A program made the position numbers and the translations under genes. From NCBI GenBank assembly GCA_004297625.1, contig SCTY01000075.1:118566-182565 (forward strand): a DNA stretch of 64,000 nt. Direction: 5' to 3'. The stretch comes from Betaproteobacteria bacterium. Lineage in GTDB: Bacteria; Pseudomonadota; Gammaproteobacteria; Burkholderiales; SG8-39. Positions 18,295 through 25,819 of the stretch are shown one piece after another (positions within the stretch are counted from its first letter, which is position 1; each line of letters starts with the position of its first letter). The notes under the pieces were generated by a model. The model saw nothing but the letters and a program-made list of their open reading frames with translations. It did not search any database and had not been told where the DNA came from.

Positions 18295-18705
18295 TCAATC
18301 GCGCGAGGGCAGGCGATACAGCCAGGTGGCGAGCAGCACGCCGAAGGCGGCGAGCGCTGTCTGCAGCCATCCCGGCCGCACGAAGAACGCGATCGACGCG
18401 CCGAGCGAGAGCGCCATGAGCGCGATCGCCCACAGCTTCACGCGGTACGGAATCGAGCGATAGCGGCGCCACTCGCGCACGGTCGGGCCGAAGATGCGAT
18501 GGTTCATCACCCAGTTGTAGAAGCGCGGCGAGGCGCGCGCGAAGCACGCGGCCGCCGCGAGCACAAACGGCGTCGCCGGCAGCAGCGGCAGCAACACCCC
18601 GAGGATCGCGAGTCCCACGAACACGAAGCCGGCGCCGAGGAACGCATGGCGCACCAGCGCCGAATCGTGCGGCCGCACCTCGAGCGAGAAATCCTCTTCG
18701 CTCAT
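18295..18705 (-). CDS. YbaN/DUF454-family inner-membrane protein
   Basis: 136-residue membrane protein. Three or four hydrophobic segments are visible, and the family signature LPLLPATPFVLAAAACFARASPRFYNW then NHRIFGPTVREWR then IPYRVK is intact. This family (DUF454, E. coli YbaN) has no established biochemical role. ATG 18705 is used. It lies 37 bases upstream of the open MarR frame on the same strand, so it might be transcribed with the aryl-CoA operon, but the coupling seen between the other genes is absent. A divergent gene starts at 18744. Confidence 0.87.
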   Translation of the reverse strand: MSEEDFSLEVRPHDSALVRHAFLGAGFVFVGLAILGVLLPLLPATPFVLAAAACFARASPRFYNWVMNHRIFGPTVREWRRYRSIPYRVKLWAIALMALSLGASIAFFVRPGWLQTALAAFGVLLATWLYRLPSRD

Positions 18706-18713
18706 TGCGGCAA

Positions 18714-18719
18714 TATAAT
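18714..18719 (+). promoter_or_regulatory. Consensus -10 hexamer (TATAAT) before the small exported protein gene
   Basis: Perfect TATAAT, 24 bases before ATG 18744 in a 38-base divergent gap. No convincing -35 is seen at the standard spacing because that DNA is the YbaN-type coding start. Confidence 0.45.
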
Positions 18720-18743
18720 CTGCGGATTACGGAAAGAATTGAG

Positions 18744-19145
18744 ATGGCTCAAATTCTGAATCTTGCCCGCGTCGCCGCGCTGGCGCTGCTGCTTGCGCCG
18801 TTCGGCGCGGGCGCACAGCAAGCCGATACCGCCGAGCAGGAAATTATCACCGGCATCGGTCAGTGCCTGGTGCAGGGGCTTCCCGACGACTGGGTGGCGG
18901 CGCACATGATCGTCGATCTGCCTTCGCCCGGCGCCAGCACCGGCAACGTGCGCTACCTGGTGGCGCGCAAAGGCGCCGAAGACAAGCTCGAGAGCTTCAC
19001 GCCCTGCGACACCGACATGCCGGCGCGCATGCTCGTCGAATTGCGCGACAAGCAGCCGCTCGAGCGTCAGGGGTGGGCCTCGGCGCGGCTGGTGGTGGAG
19101 CGCGACGGCGCCTTCCGCCTCAACTACGATTTCCCGCCCAAGTAG
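18744..19145 (+). CDS. Small exported protein of unknown function
   Basis: 133 residues from ATG 18744 (preceded by AAAGAATTGAG). The N-terminus has a signal peptide (MAQILNLARVAALALLLAPFG, cleavage near GAGA-QQ). The mature domain has two cysteines (GQCLVQG and TPCDTD). It ends in VVERDGAFRLNYDFPPK, which resembles the DUF600-like/immunity-type folds found in small stand-alone proteins, but I do not assign a family. The gene is alone on the plus strand; its last 22 bases overlap the convergent IlvD/Edd gene. Confidence 0.65.
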   Translation: MAQILNLARVAALALLLAPFGAGAQQADTAEQEIITGIGQCLVQGLPDDWVAAHMIVDLPSPGASTGNVRYLVARKGAEDKLESFTPCDTDMPARMLVELRDKQPLERQGWASARLVVERDGAFRLNYDFPPK

Positions 19146-20848
19146 GCCGAGGCCTTCCTGAGAAAGTCGAAGTCGCACCCCTGCTCCGCCTGGAGCACGT
19201 GCTCCATGTAGAGCTTGGCGTAGCCGCGCACGGGCGGCGCGACCGGCGGCCGCCACGCGGCCTTGCGTTTTCGCATCTCGTCTTCGGAAACCAGGAGCTC
19301 GATCCTGCGCTCCTTCACCGAGATGCGGATGCGGTCGCCGCTGCGCACCAGCGCGAGCGGGCCGCCGATCGCGGCCTCCGGCGACACATGAAGGACGATG
19401 GTGCCGTAGGCAGTGCCGCTCATGCGCGCATCGGAGATGCGCACCATGTCCTTCACTCCGGCGCGGGCGAGCTTCGCGGGGATCGGCAGGTAGCCCGCCT
19501 CGGGCATGGCGTAGCCGGACTTCGGGCCGGCGTTCCGCAGCACCAGGAAATCTTCCGCGGTGACCTCGAGGCCCGGCTCGTCGATGCGCGCCGCAAGGTC
19601 GTCGAGCGACGAGAACACCACCGCCCGGCCTTCCTTCTCGAAGAGCCTGGGATCGGCCGCAGAGCGCTTGAGAATCGCGCCGTTCGGCGCGAGCGAACCG
19701 AAGAGCGCGACCAGACCGCCTTGGCGTGAAAGCGGATCCTTGAAGCTCTTCACGACGGCGCGATCCACCCATCCGGGCTCGGCTTCGAGCAACTCGCCGA
19801 GCGTGCGGCCAGTCACGGTCATTGCGTCGAGGTGCAGCAGCGGTTTCAGCTCGCGCATCACCGCGCCGATGCCGCCCGCCGCATAGAGATCGGACATGTA
19901 ATGCTGGCCGGTCGGCTTCAAGTCGACGAGGACCGGCGTGGAGTCGGAAAGATCATTGAGTTTTTTCAATGAAACTTCCACCCCGGCCCGACCTGCAATG
20001 GCAGTCAGGTGAACGATGCCGTTGGTCGAGCCGCCGATGGCGAGCAGCACGCGCAGCGCGTTCTCCACCGATTTCTCGGTGATGATCTGCGTTGGCCTGA
20101 GCGGAGAACGGGCAAGCTCCACGGCGCGCTTGCCGCTCGCCTCCGCCGCGCGCAGCCGATCCGCATGCACCGCCGGGATCGCGGCACTGCCGGGAAGCGC
20201 CATGCCGAGCGCTTCGGCAATCGACGCCATGGTCGACGCCGTTCCCATGACCGCGCAGGTGCCCGCAGTGGTGGCGAGGTTGCCTTCGACTTCATCGATT
20301 CCCGCCGCGTCGACTTTGCCCGCGCGATGCAGCGCCCAGAAGCGGCGGCAGTCGGTACACGCGCCCAGACGCTCGCCATGAAACGAGGTCGGCATCATCG
20401 GGCCGCCGAGGAGCTGCACCGCCGGCAGATCCGCGGAAACCGCGCCCATGAGCTGCGCCGGCACCGTCTTGTCGCAGCCGCCGACCAGAACCACCGCGTC
20501 CATCGGTTGCGCGCGGATCATCTCCTCGACGTCGACCGACATGAGATTGCGGAACATCATCGACGTCGGGCTGAGGAACACCTCGCCGAGCGAAACCGTC
20601 GGGAATTCGAGCGGCAGTCCGCCCGCGGCGAGCACGCCGCGCTTCACCGCTTCGACGAGCTCCGGGAAATGGCGATGGCAGTTGTTGAAGCCGCTTCTCG
20701 AGTCGGCGATGCCGACCACCGGGCGCTCGAGCATCTCGCTCGAGAACCCCATGCTCTTCGCGAACGAGCGCCGCAGGTAAAGCGAGAACGCAGGGTCGCC
20801 GTAGTTGGTGAGTCCCTTCGCCAGCCCCCTGGATTTTTTTTCTTTCAT
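19124..20848 (-). CDS. IlvD/Edd-family dehydratase (aldonate/dihydroxyacid dehydratase-like)
   Basis: 574-residue iron-sulfur dehydratase that removes water from 2,3-dihydroxyacids or sugar acids to give 2-oxo-3-deoxy acids. Candidate cluster cysteines are in GFNNCHRHF, GGCDKTVPAQ and TAGTCAVMGTASTM. C-terminal family motifs are SDARMSGTAYGTIVLHVSPEAA and GDRIRISV. The sequence looks closer to the aldonic-acid (arabinonate/xylonate) clade than to valine-isoleucine IlvD, because of its CTDCRRFW insertion and ending; this is a judgement by eye. ATG 20848 overlaps the mini-OmpA stop by 4 bases, so it is the last gene of the operon that starts at 24580. Confidence 0.88.
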   Translation of the reverse strand: MKEKKSRGLAKGLTNYGDPAFSLYLRRSFAKSMGFSSEMLERPVVGIADSRSGFNNCHRHFPELVEAVKRGVLAAGGLPLEFPTVSLGEVFLSPTSMMFRNLMSVDVEEMIRAQPMDAVVLVGGCDKTVPAQLMGAVSADLPAVQLLGGPMMPTSFHGERLGACTDCRRFWALHRAGKVDAAGIDEVEGNLATTAGTCAVMGTASTMASIAEALGMALPGSAAIPAVHADRLRAAEASGKRAVELARSPLRPTQIITEKSVENALRVLLAIGGSTNGIVHLTAIAGRAGVEVSLKKLNDLSDSTPVLVDLKPTGQHYMSDLYAAGGIGAVMRELKPLLHLDAMTVTGRTLGELLEAEPGWVDRAVVKSFKDPLSRQGGLVALFGSLAPNGAILKRSAADPRLFEKEGRAVVFSSLDDLAARIDEPGLEVTAEDFLVLRNAGPKSGYAMPEAGYLPIPAKLARAGVKDMVRISDARMSGTAYGTIVLHVSPEAAIGGPLALVRSGDRIRISVKERRIELLVSEDEMRKRKAAWRPPVAPPVRGYAKLYMEHVLQAEQGCDFDFLRKASAYLGGKS

Positions 20849-21108
20849 CCCTGAACCACCGGCTCGACGTGAATCTCGACGCGGCGGTTCTGCTGGCGGC
20901 CGGCCTCGGAATTGTTGCTCGCGACCGGTTGCGTCTCGCCCTTGCCCGAGATCGCCACCGAGTGCGCGCGGCGCAGCGACAGGTCCTGGTTGTACTTGTC
21001 GGAGCCGACGTTGTCGTCCCAGTTCTCGAACGGCCGGTCGCTCGGACGAGGCATGTTTTCGCAGCCGGCGGCGAGTGCGGCGGCGAGCAGCCGGTAGATC
21101 GTCTTCAT
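20845..21108 (-). pseudogene. Shrunken OmpA-C-like lipoprotein, probably a remnant
   Basis: 87 residues. A lipoprotein-type N-terminus is present (MKTIYRLLAAALAAGCEN, lipobox LAAGC). It is followed by OmpA-like peptidoglycan-binding pieces: DNVGSDKYNQDLSLRRAHSV, then directly GKGETQPVASNNSEAGRQQN and RRVEI. In normal OmpA C-terminal domains (about 100 residues) a YL...GV...RI stretch lies between RRA.SV and the G.GE motif; here it is missing, as is the first beta strand. The frame is intact and translationally coupled at both ends (ATGA overlaps with the MetE-like and IlvD genes). It may therefore be either a decayed gene kept for coupling or a truly minimal lipoprotein. Confidence 0.6.
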
Positions 21109-22127
21109 TGATATTCCTTTCGCAGCAGTTTGGCGCCTTCGACCAGCGCCTTCATCTTTCCGTAGGCCACCTCGCGCGGCAGGTACTTCATGCCGCAGTC
21201 GGGCGCGAGGATCATGTCGTCGGGCTTCAGGTACTTGAGCGCCCGCTTCGCGCGCTCGAGGACTTTCTGCGGCGTCTCGACCGCCAGGTCGTCGAGATTG
21301 ATGACGCCGACCATGATCTTCTTCCCGGGCAGCTTCTCGAGCACCGCGCAATCGAGGTTCGACTGGGCCGTCTCGATCGACACCTGCTGGCACCCGCAGC
21401 CGGCGAGCTCCGGCAGAAAGGAGTAGCCCGAAGGCCGTGAATGGATGATGGCGGCGTAGCCGAAGCAGATATGAACCGCGGTAACACCCGGAATATTCTC
21501 CAGGGCGCGGCTCAGCGCCTTGAGGCCGTACTGGCGCGCCTTCTCGGGCCGCGCCTGCATGTAGGGTTCGTCCACCTGCACGATATCCGCGCCGGCGGCG
21601 AAGAGATCCCTGATCTCCTCGTTCACGGCGGCGGCGTAATCCATCGCCGCCTCTTCCTCCGACTGGTAGAAATCGTTCTGCGCCTGCTGCAGCATCGTGA
21701 ACGGGCCCGGGACCGTGATCTTGGTTTTTCTCGCCGTGTGCTGCCTGAGGAAGAGCAGGTCCTCCAGTTCCACCGGGCGCTTTCTGCGGATGCGGCCCAC
21801 GATGCGCGGCACCGGGTTCGGGTGCCCCGAACGGTCGAGCGCGCTGCCCGGATTGTCGATATCCACGCCCTCGAGCGCGGTGGCGAAGCGGTTCGAATAG
21901 CTCTCGCGGCGCGTCTCGCCGTCGGTGATGATGTCGAGCCCGGCCTGCTCCTGCGCCTTGATGGCGAGCAGCGTCGCGTCGTCCTGCGCTTCCTTGAGAT
22001 AAGGCTCGGGGATGCGCCACAGCTCCCTGGCGCGCACGCGCGGCGGAAAGCGGCCGGCAAGTTTCTTCCGGTCGATCAGCCACTCGGGCTGGGGATAGCT
22101 TCCTACGAGGGTCGTCGGGAAAAGCAT
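21105..22127 (-). CDS. MetE-core (cobalamin-independent methionine synthase II) family protein A
   Basis: 340 residues corresponding only to the C-terminal catalytic barrel of MetE (full MetE is about 750). Zinc-ligand candidates are retained: H and C in AVHICFGYA, E in SIETAQ, and C in LAPDCGMKY. Such core-MetE proteins act as zinc-dependent thiol alkyl/methyltransferases, with roles ranging from folate-independent methionine synthesis to epoxyalkane:coenzyme M transfer. The acceptor and donor here are unknown. ATG 22127 begins with VGSYPQPEWL, the canonical start. A second such gene lies 38 bases upstream, and the mini-OmpA gene overlaps its stop. Confidence 0.85.
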   Translation of the reverse strand: MLFPTTLVGSYPQPEWLIDRKKLAGRFPPRVRARELWRIPEPYLKEAQDDATLLAIKAQEQAGLDIITDGETRRESYSNRFATALEGVDIDNPGSALDRSGHPNPVPRIVGRIRRKRPVELEDLLFLRQHTARKTKITVPGPFTMLQQAQNDFYQSEEEAAMDYAAAVNEEIRDLFAAGADIVQVDEPYMQARPEKARQYGLKALSRALENIPGVTAVHICFGYAAIIHSRPSGYSFLPELAGCGCQQVSIETAQSNLDCAVLEKLPGKKIMVGVINLDDLAVETPQKVLERAKRALKYLKPDDMILAPDCGMKYLPREVAYGKMKALVEGAKLLRKEYQ

Positions 22128-22165
22128 CGCGCGATGTTACCGCGCGAACAGCGGCCTCAGATCCT

Positions 22166-23254
22166 TCATCCCCAGATTTCCCTCGCGGCATCGACGCAAA
22201 GCTTGAGCTTCGCGCGCTCGTCGGCCTCGGTCACCGGATTGCCGCCCATGGTGCTCGCGAAGCCGCATTGCGGGCTGATCGCCAGCCTCTCGGAAGCGAC
22301 GAAACGCGCCGCCTCCTCGACTCTTCGCTTCAACAAATCGAGACTTTCGAGTTGCGGCGTCTTGGAGCTCACGAGTCCGAGCACGACGCCCTTCTCCTTC
22401 GGCACGAAGCGCAGCGGCGCGAAGCCGCCGGCGCGCGGCGTGTCGAATTCGAGCAGGAAGTGGCTGGCGTTCGTGCGCGCGAAGAATCTCTCGGCCACCG
22501 AGTCGTACCCGCCTTCCGAGAGATACATGCCCTTGTAGTTGCCGCGGCAGACGTGCACGCCGATCGTCACCTGCGGCGGCGCATTCTTCACCGCCGCGTT
22601 GATGGCGTCGATGTACAGGTCCACCAGTCGGTCCGGATCCTCGCCGTGCGCCTTCACTTTCTCCCGCGCGGCCGGGTCGCAAAGGATCGCGACCGCGACT
22701 TCGTCGAGCTGCACGTAGCGGCAGCCCGCCTGGGCGAGATCCGCGATCTCGGCTTGATAAACCCGGCCCAGATCTTCAAAAAACGCCCGCGCGTCCGAGT
22801 AGGCGCTGCCCCAGTCGGTAAAGCGGTAGAAATGCATCGTCGACGGCGCCGGCAGGGTGATCTTGCCGGTGGCAGAAGTGCATTTCCTGAGGAATTGGAA
22901 TTCGTCGAGCGTGATCGGCTCGCGGCGCGACACCTTTCCCGAGACATAAGGCGCGGTGAACTGCGATTCGTGCCCCGCCGAGTCGTGGAAAGTGAAGACC
23001 GCGTCCTTGACGGCCAGCCCTTGCGTCAGGCGCACGAACTTTTCCCAGTACGAGGTGCGCCGGAATTCGCCGTCGGTGGCGACCTTCAAGCCGCAGTCCT
23101 GCTGCAGCTTCACGACGTCGCGGATGGCTTCGTCCTGTGCGGCTCGCAATTCGTCGTCGCGCGCTTCGCCCGCAGCGTGCCGGCGAAATGCTTCGCGCAG
23201 CTTCTTCGGGCGCAGCAGGCTGCCGATGTGGTCGGCACGGCACAGAACAGTCAC
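22166..23254 (-). CDS. MetE-core family protein B
   Basis: 362-residue second MetE-barrel protein, only distantly similar to its neighbour. The zinc motif is visible as IGVHVCRGNYKG (H and C), an E in LLEFDTP, and C in ISPQCGFAS. The N-terminus RADHIGSLLRPKKLREA is typical of proteins annotated as methionine synthase II-like in catabolic clusters. It starts at GTG 23254, with CAGGACC just before. It follows the BcrB-like gene by 12 bases and precedes the other MetE-core gene by 38, so all belong to one transcription unit. Presumed zinc-thiolate alkyltransferase; substrate unknown. Confidence 0.85.
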   Translation of the reverse strand: MTVLCRADHIGSLLRPKKLREAFRRHAAGEARDDELRAAQDEAIRDVVKLQQDCGLKVATDGEFRRTSYWEKFVRLTQGLAVKDAVFTFHDSAGHESQFTAPYVSGKVSRREPITLDEFQFLRKCTSATGKITLPAPSTMHFYRFTDWGSAYSDARAFFEDLGRVYQAEIADLAQAGCRYVQLDEVAVAILCDPAAREKVKAHGEDPDRLVDLYIDAINAAVKNAPPQVTIGVHVCRGNYKGMYLSEGGYDSVAERFFARTNASHFLLEFDTPRAGGFAPLRFVPKEKGVVLGLVSSKTPQLESLDLLKRRVEEAARFVASERLAISPQCGFASTMGGNPVTEADERAKLKLCVDAAREIWG

Positions 23255-23266
23255 GGTCCTGCAATT

Positions 23267-24580
23267 CTATTGCAGGGCGCGCTTCTGGTTGATCATCTGG
23301 AAGTAGCTTTCGAGCCGGGTCTTGACGTTCGCGCCCGAGAAGTAGCGCGGGTCGACGAGGTCGGTCTCGATGAACGCCGCCGGCTTGCCGGTGCGCTTTT
23401 CGATTTCGCGCAACATCAGGAGCTGCCCCGCCGAGTAGCTGTTGCAGCTCTTCACCGAGTTCACGAGCAGGCCGTCGGCCTGATACTCGTCGAGATAGTG
23501 GCAGACCATATCGATGCGCTGGGACATGCTCAAGTTCGACATGCAGCCCATGCAGTACTCGGCGAGCGATTCGAGCGGCCGGTCGGGATCGTGGCGGAAG
23601 CCGAAGTCGTAGACGCCGCCGACCTTGGTGTAGGTCGAAGCAACCACGACCGCGCCTTCGTCGTAGAACATTTTCCAGAACTCGCGGAAGTTGCTCCAGC
23701 ACGGCGTCCCCTCGACCACCAGCCGGTACTTCTCTTCTTTCAGCTCGCCTTCCGGGGTGATCGGGCCTCTTTTCTCGCGCACGCGCTGCTCGATTTCGCT
23801 GCGCAGCACCCGGTAGTACTCGGTCGCCTCCTTCGTTCCGCGGAACGCGGAAAAGATCGGCCCGATGTAGTACACCGCGCCGAAGAAGCCGTCGATCGGG
23901 GAAGGCCGGTTCTTCGCCGCGGCGAACACCTGGACAAGATCCTCCTCGGCCTTCACCGATTCCTTCATGTACTCGCGCAGCCGGTCGATGTCGAACTTCA
24001 CGCCCGAAACGCGCTCGAGCGCCGGGATTACCTTGTCCTTGAGCTGGCTCACGACGTACTGGACCATGTTCGTGGTGATCCGGCCGTCGCCCTGATAGGG
24101 CACGTGCAGCATCACCGACTCGGAGCCGTACTTGTGGCGCACCAGCTCGAACCACTTCATGAAGGTGAAGCAGCCGGTGTACGAGAGCAGCAGGATGTCG
24201 GGCTTGGGCAGCGGCTCGCCCGTCGGTCCGGTGTCGCCGTTGAGCAGCATGCCGAGATCGGCCTTGACGTAGGTGCACACGTCCTCGGACTGCCCGGCGC
24301 GCTCGGCGTCGAGGATGAATTTCCCGGTCTTCTTGCGCATCCCGTTGTGCAGCGCGTTGGTCTCGGGATAGTTGCGCGCGAGGTTGAAGCACATCATCAG
24401 CTCGTTGAGATTTCCCGGAACGAAGGTCGCCGCCACCTTGCGGCCTTGTTCGTGCGCGATCGCGAGGTCGTGGTAGTTGCGGTTGAGCATCTCCTTCTGC
24501 AGCCACATGGCGTCCTCTTTCTGGACGACCGGTTTCGCGGCGGCCGGCTTGGTTGGCGTGGCGGCGTTGGGAGCGGTCAC
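23267..24580 (-). CDS. Benzoyl-CoA reductase / 2-hydroxyacyl-CoA dehydratase-type subunit (BcrB-like), orphan
   Basis: 437 residues of the HgdB/FldBC/BcrBC family, with length and shape closest to the BcrB/BadE subunit of ATP-dependent benzoyl-CoA reductase. The region RKVAATFVPGNLNELMMCFNL matches the family start. Likely [4Fe-4S] ligands are C102 (DVCTYVK), C137 (YTGCF) and C379 (VKSCNSYS); extra cysteines C343/C346 lie in EYCMGCMSN. Partner subunits (BcrC) and the ATP-dependent activator (BcrA/D or HgdC) are absent from the window. The start is GTG 24580; an internal ATG at 24508 is an alternative. It is the first gene of a five-gene minus operon with two MetE-core proteins and a dehydratase. 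Confidence 0.85.
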   Translation of the reverse strand: MTAPNAATPTKPAAAKPVVQKEDAMWLQKEMLNRNYHDLAIAHEQGRKVAATFVPGNLNELMMCFNLARNYPETNALHNGMRKKTGKFILDAERAGQSEDVCTYVKADLGMLLNGDTGPTGEPLPKPDILLLSYTGCFTFMKWFELVRHKYGSESVMLHVPYQGDGRITTNMVQYVVSQLKDKVIPALERVSGVKFDIDRLREYMKESVKAEEDLVQVFAAAKNRPSPIDGFFGAVYYIGPIFSAFRGTKEATEYYRVLRSEIEQRVREKRGPITPEGELKEEKYRLVVEGTPCWSNFREFWKMFYDEGAVVVASTYTKVGGVYDFGFRHDPDRPLESLAEYCMGCMSNLSMSQRIDMVCHYLDEYQADGLLVNSVKSCNSYSAGQLLMLREIEKRTGKPAAFIETDLVDPRYFSGANVKTRLESYFQMINQKRALQ

Positions 24581-24672
24581 GGGGCTGAACCACCAGTCAT
24601 ATCCGACGAGGCCATAATAGACAGACGCTACCTTCCAAAGGAGCGGCTTCTTTTGATCTCGGTTAAGCTTTC

Positions 24673-24688
24673 ATGACCAACCGGTCAT
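24673..24688. promoter_or_regulatory. Perfect inverted repeat, probable TetR operator, upstream of the VanA-like gene
   Basis: ATGACC-AACC-GGTCAT, perfect 6-base arms, ending 21 bases before ATG 24710. It resembles the ACCGACCGGT-type operators of TetR regulators in Betaproteobacteria (PaaR and fatty-acid regulators). A related repeat (10 of 14 core bases identical) lies at 25792-25805 before the acyl-CoA synthetase operon that encodes a TetR protein. The rest of the gap 24581-24709 shows only a minus-strand TATTAT (around 24613-24618), a possible -10 for the BcrB-like operon. Confidence 0.65.
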
Positions 24689-24709
24689 TTTTTGGGTGCT
24701 CGAGGTCAA

Positions 24710-25768
24710 ATGAATCTGAGGGACTCCTGGTACGTAGCGGCATGGGATCACGAAGTTCAACGCCTCAAGCTCATGCGCCGGCTGCTGCTCGGCGAGCCCG
24801 TCGTGCTCTACCGCAAAGGCGACGGTGCACCGGTTGCGCTCGAAGACCGCTGCTGCCACCGCCACGCGCCCCTCTCGCAGGGGCGTCTGCGCGGCGATAG
24901 GCTCGAATGCGGCTATCACGGCCTGCAGTTCGATGCGAGCGGCGCTTGCGTGCACATTCCGGCGCAGGACCGCATCCCGGCATCGGCGCGCGTGCGCAGC
25001 TATCCGGTCGTCGAGAAATGCCATTGGATCTGGATATGGATGGGAGACCCTGCGCGCGCCGATCCGGCGCTGATCCCGGATTTCGGCGTGCTGAGCCATC
25101 CCGACTGGAGCTGGCGCGGCGAGCGGCTCGAAGTCGAGGGCAGCTACCTGCTCGTCATCGAGAACCTGATGGACCTGACCCACCTGCCGGCGCTGCACGT
25201 CACGACGCTCGCCGACACGGCCATTCCGGCCAACGAAATTCCGGTCGATTACCGAATCGAGCCCGACCGCATCCTGGTCGAGCGCTGGGTGCTCGACACT
25301 CCGGTGCCTGCGTATTTCCGGCTGCTCGCCAGCTTCGGCAAGGAAGAGCGCGTGGATCGCTGGATGAACACCGTGTTCACGCCACCGGGCTTCGTTCGCA
25401 TCGATATCGGCGCCGCACGGACCGGCACGGGTGCCCGCAAGGGCGATCGCAGCCACGCAGTCACCACGTGGAACTTGAACGCGATCACGCCCGAGACCGA
25501 GCGCACGTCGCATTACTTCTGGGCCCAGGCGCAGAACTTCTCGAAGGGCGACCCCTCGATCACCGAGCTCGATTTCCAGCTCGTGCACACCGCGTTCCAG
25601 GAGGATCTCAGGATGATCAAGGGCCAGCAGCAAAACATCGACCTCGCCCCCGATGCACCGCGGCTCAATCTCTCCTCCGACCGCGCGGGCATCCAGGCGC
25701 GGCGCATGATCGAGCGCCTGATCCGCGAAGAGCAGGAGCGCGCGCCGGCTACTCCGGTTAAAGCTTGA
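24710..25768 (+). CDS. Rieske non-heme iron oxygenase, VanA-like (single subunit)
   Basis: 352-residue Rieske oxygenase of the vanillate O-demethylase/phthalate-oxygenase type, which has no beta subunit. The Rieske ligands are C48, H50, C67 and H70; the mononuclear iron motif is D155, H158 and H163 in ENLMDLTHLPALH. Such enzymes O-demethylate, N-demethylate or hydroxylate aromatic acids, with electrons from a VanB-type reductase that is not present here. ATG 24710, preceded by GAGGTCAA, matches the usual N-terminus (NLRDSWYVAAW). An inverted repeat immediately upstream suggests TetR control together with the following operon. Confidence 0.92.
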   Translation: MNLRDSWYVAAWDHEVQRLKLMRRLLLGEPVVLYRKGDGAPVALEDRCCHRHAPLSQGRLRGDRLECGYHGLQFDASGACVHIPAQDRIPASARVRSYPVVEKCHWIWIWMGDPARADPALIPDFGVLSHPDWSWRGERLEVEGSYLLVIENLMDLTHLPALHVTTLADTAIPANEIPVDYRIEPDRILVERWVLDTPVPAYFRLLASFGKEERVDRWMNTVFTPPGFVRIDIGAARTGTGARKGDRSHAVTTWNLNAITPETERTSHYFWAQAQNFSKGDPSITELDFQLVHTAFQEDLRMIKGQQQNIDLAPDAPRLNLSSDRAGIQARRMIERLIREEQERAPATPVKA

Positions 25769-25792
25769 CAACGCGCAGGCTTTTCTAAGAAT
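25765..25792 (+). promoter_or_regulatory. Sigma-70 promoter of the acyl-CoA synthetase/Liv operon
   Basis: TTGACA at 25765-25770 (it overlaps the stop of the VanA-like gene) and AAGAAT at 25787-25792, 16 bases apart (TAAGAA at 15 bases is an alternative). The inverted repeat at 25792-25805 begins at the -10 and covers the probable start site, a classic place for a repressor. Confidence 0.6.
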
Positions 25793-25805
25793 GAGCCAAC
25801 GCTCA
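25792..25805. promoter_or_regulatory. Perfect inverted repeat, probable TetR operator of the Liv operon
   Basis: TGAGC-CAAC-GCTCA, perfect 5-base arms, 14 bases before GTG 25820 and overlapping the -10/+1 of the promoter above. It shares the TGA-N8-TCA frame and 10 of 14 bases with the repeat at 24675-24686 plus flanks. Confidence 0.62.
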
Positions 25806-25819
25806 GGGGGGACAGCGCA

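Noticed and set aside
23267..24580. Evidence for an anaerobic benzoyl-CoA reductase operon
   Set aside because: Only one BcrB-like subunit is present; BcrA, BcrC, BcrD, ferredoxin and the downstream hydratase/dehydrogenase genes are all missing.
22268..24676. Open plus-strand frame of about 800 codons opposite the MetE-core and BcrB-like genes
   Set aside because: Antisense shadow: composition is His/Arg/Leu/Val rich without domains, while the minus strand encodes recognisable enzymes with ribosome sites.
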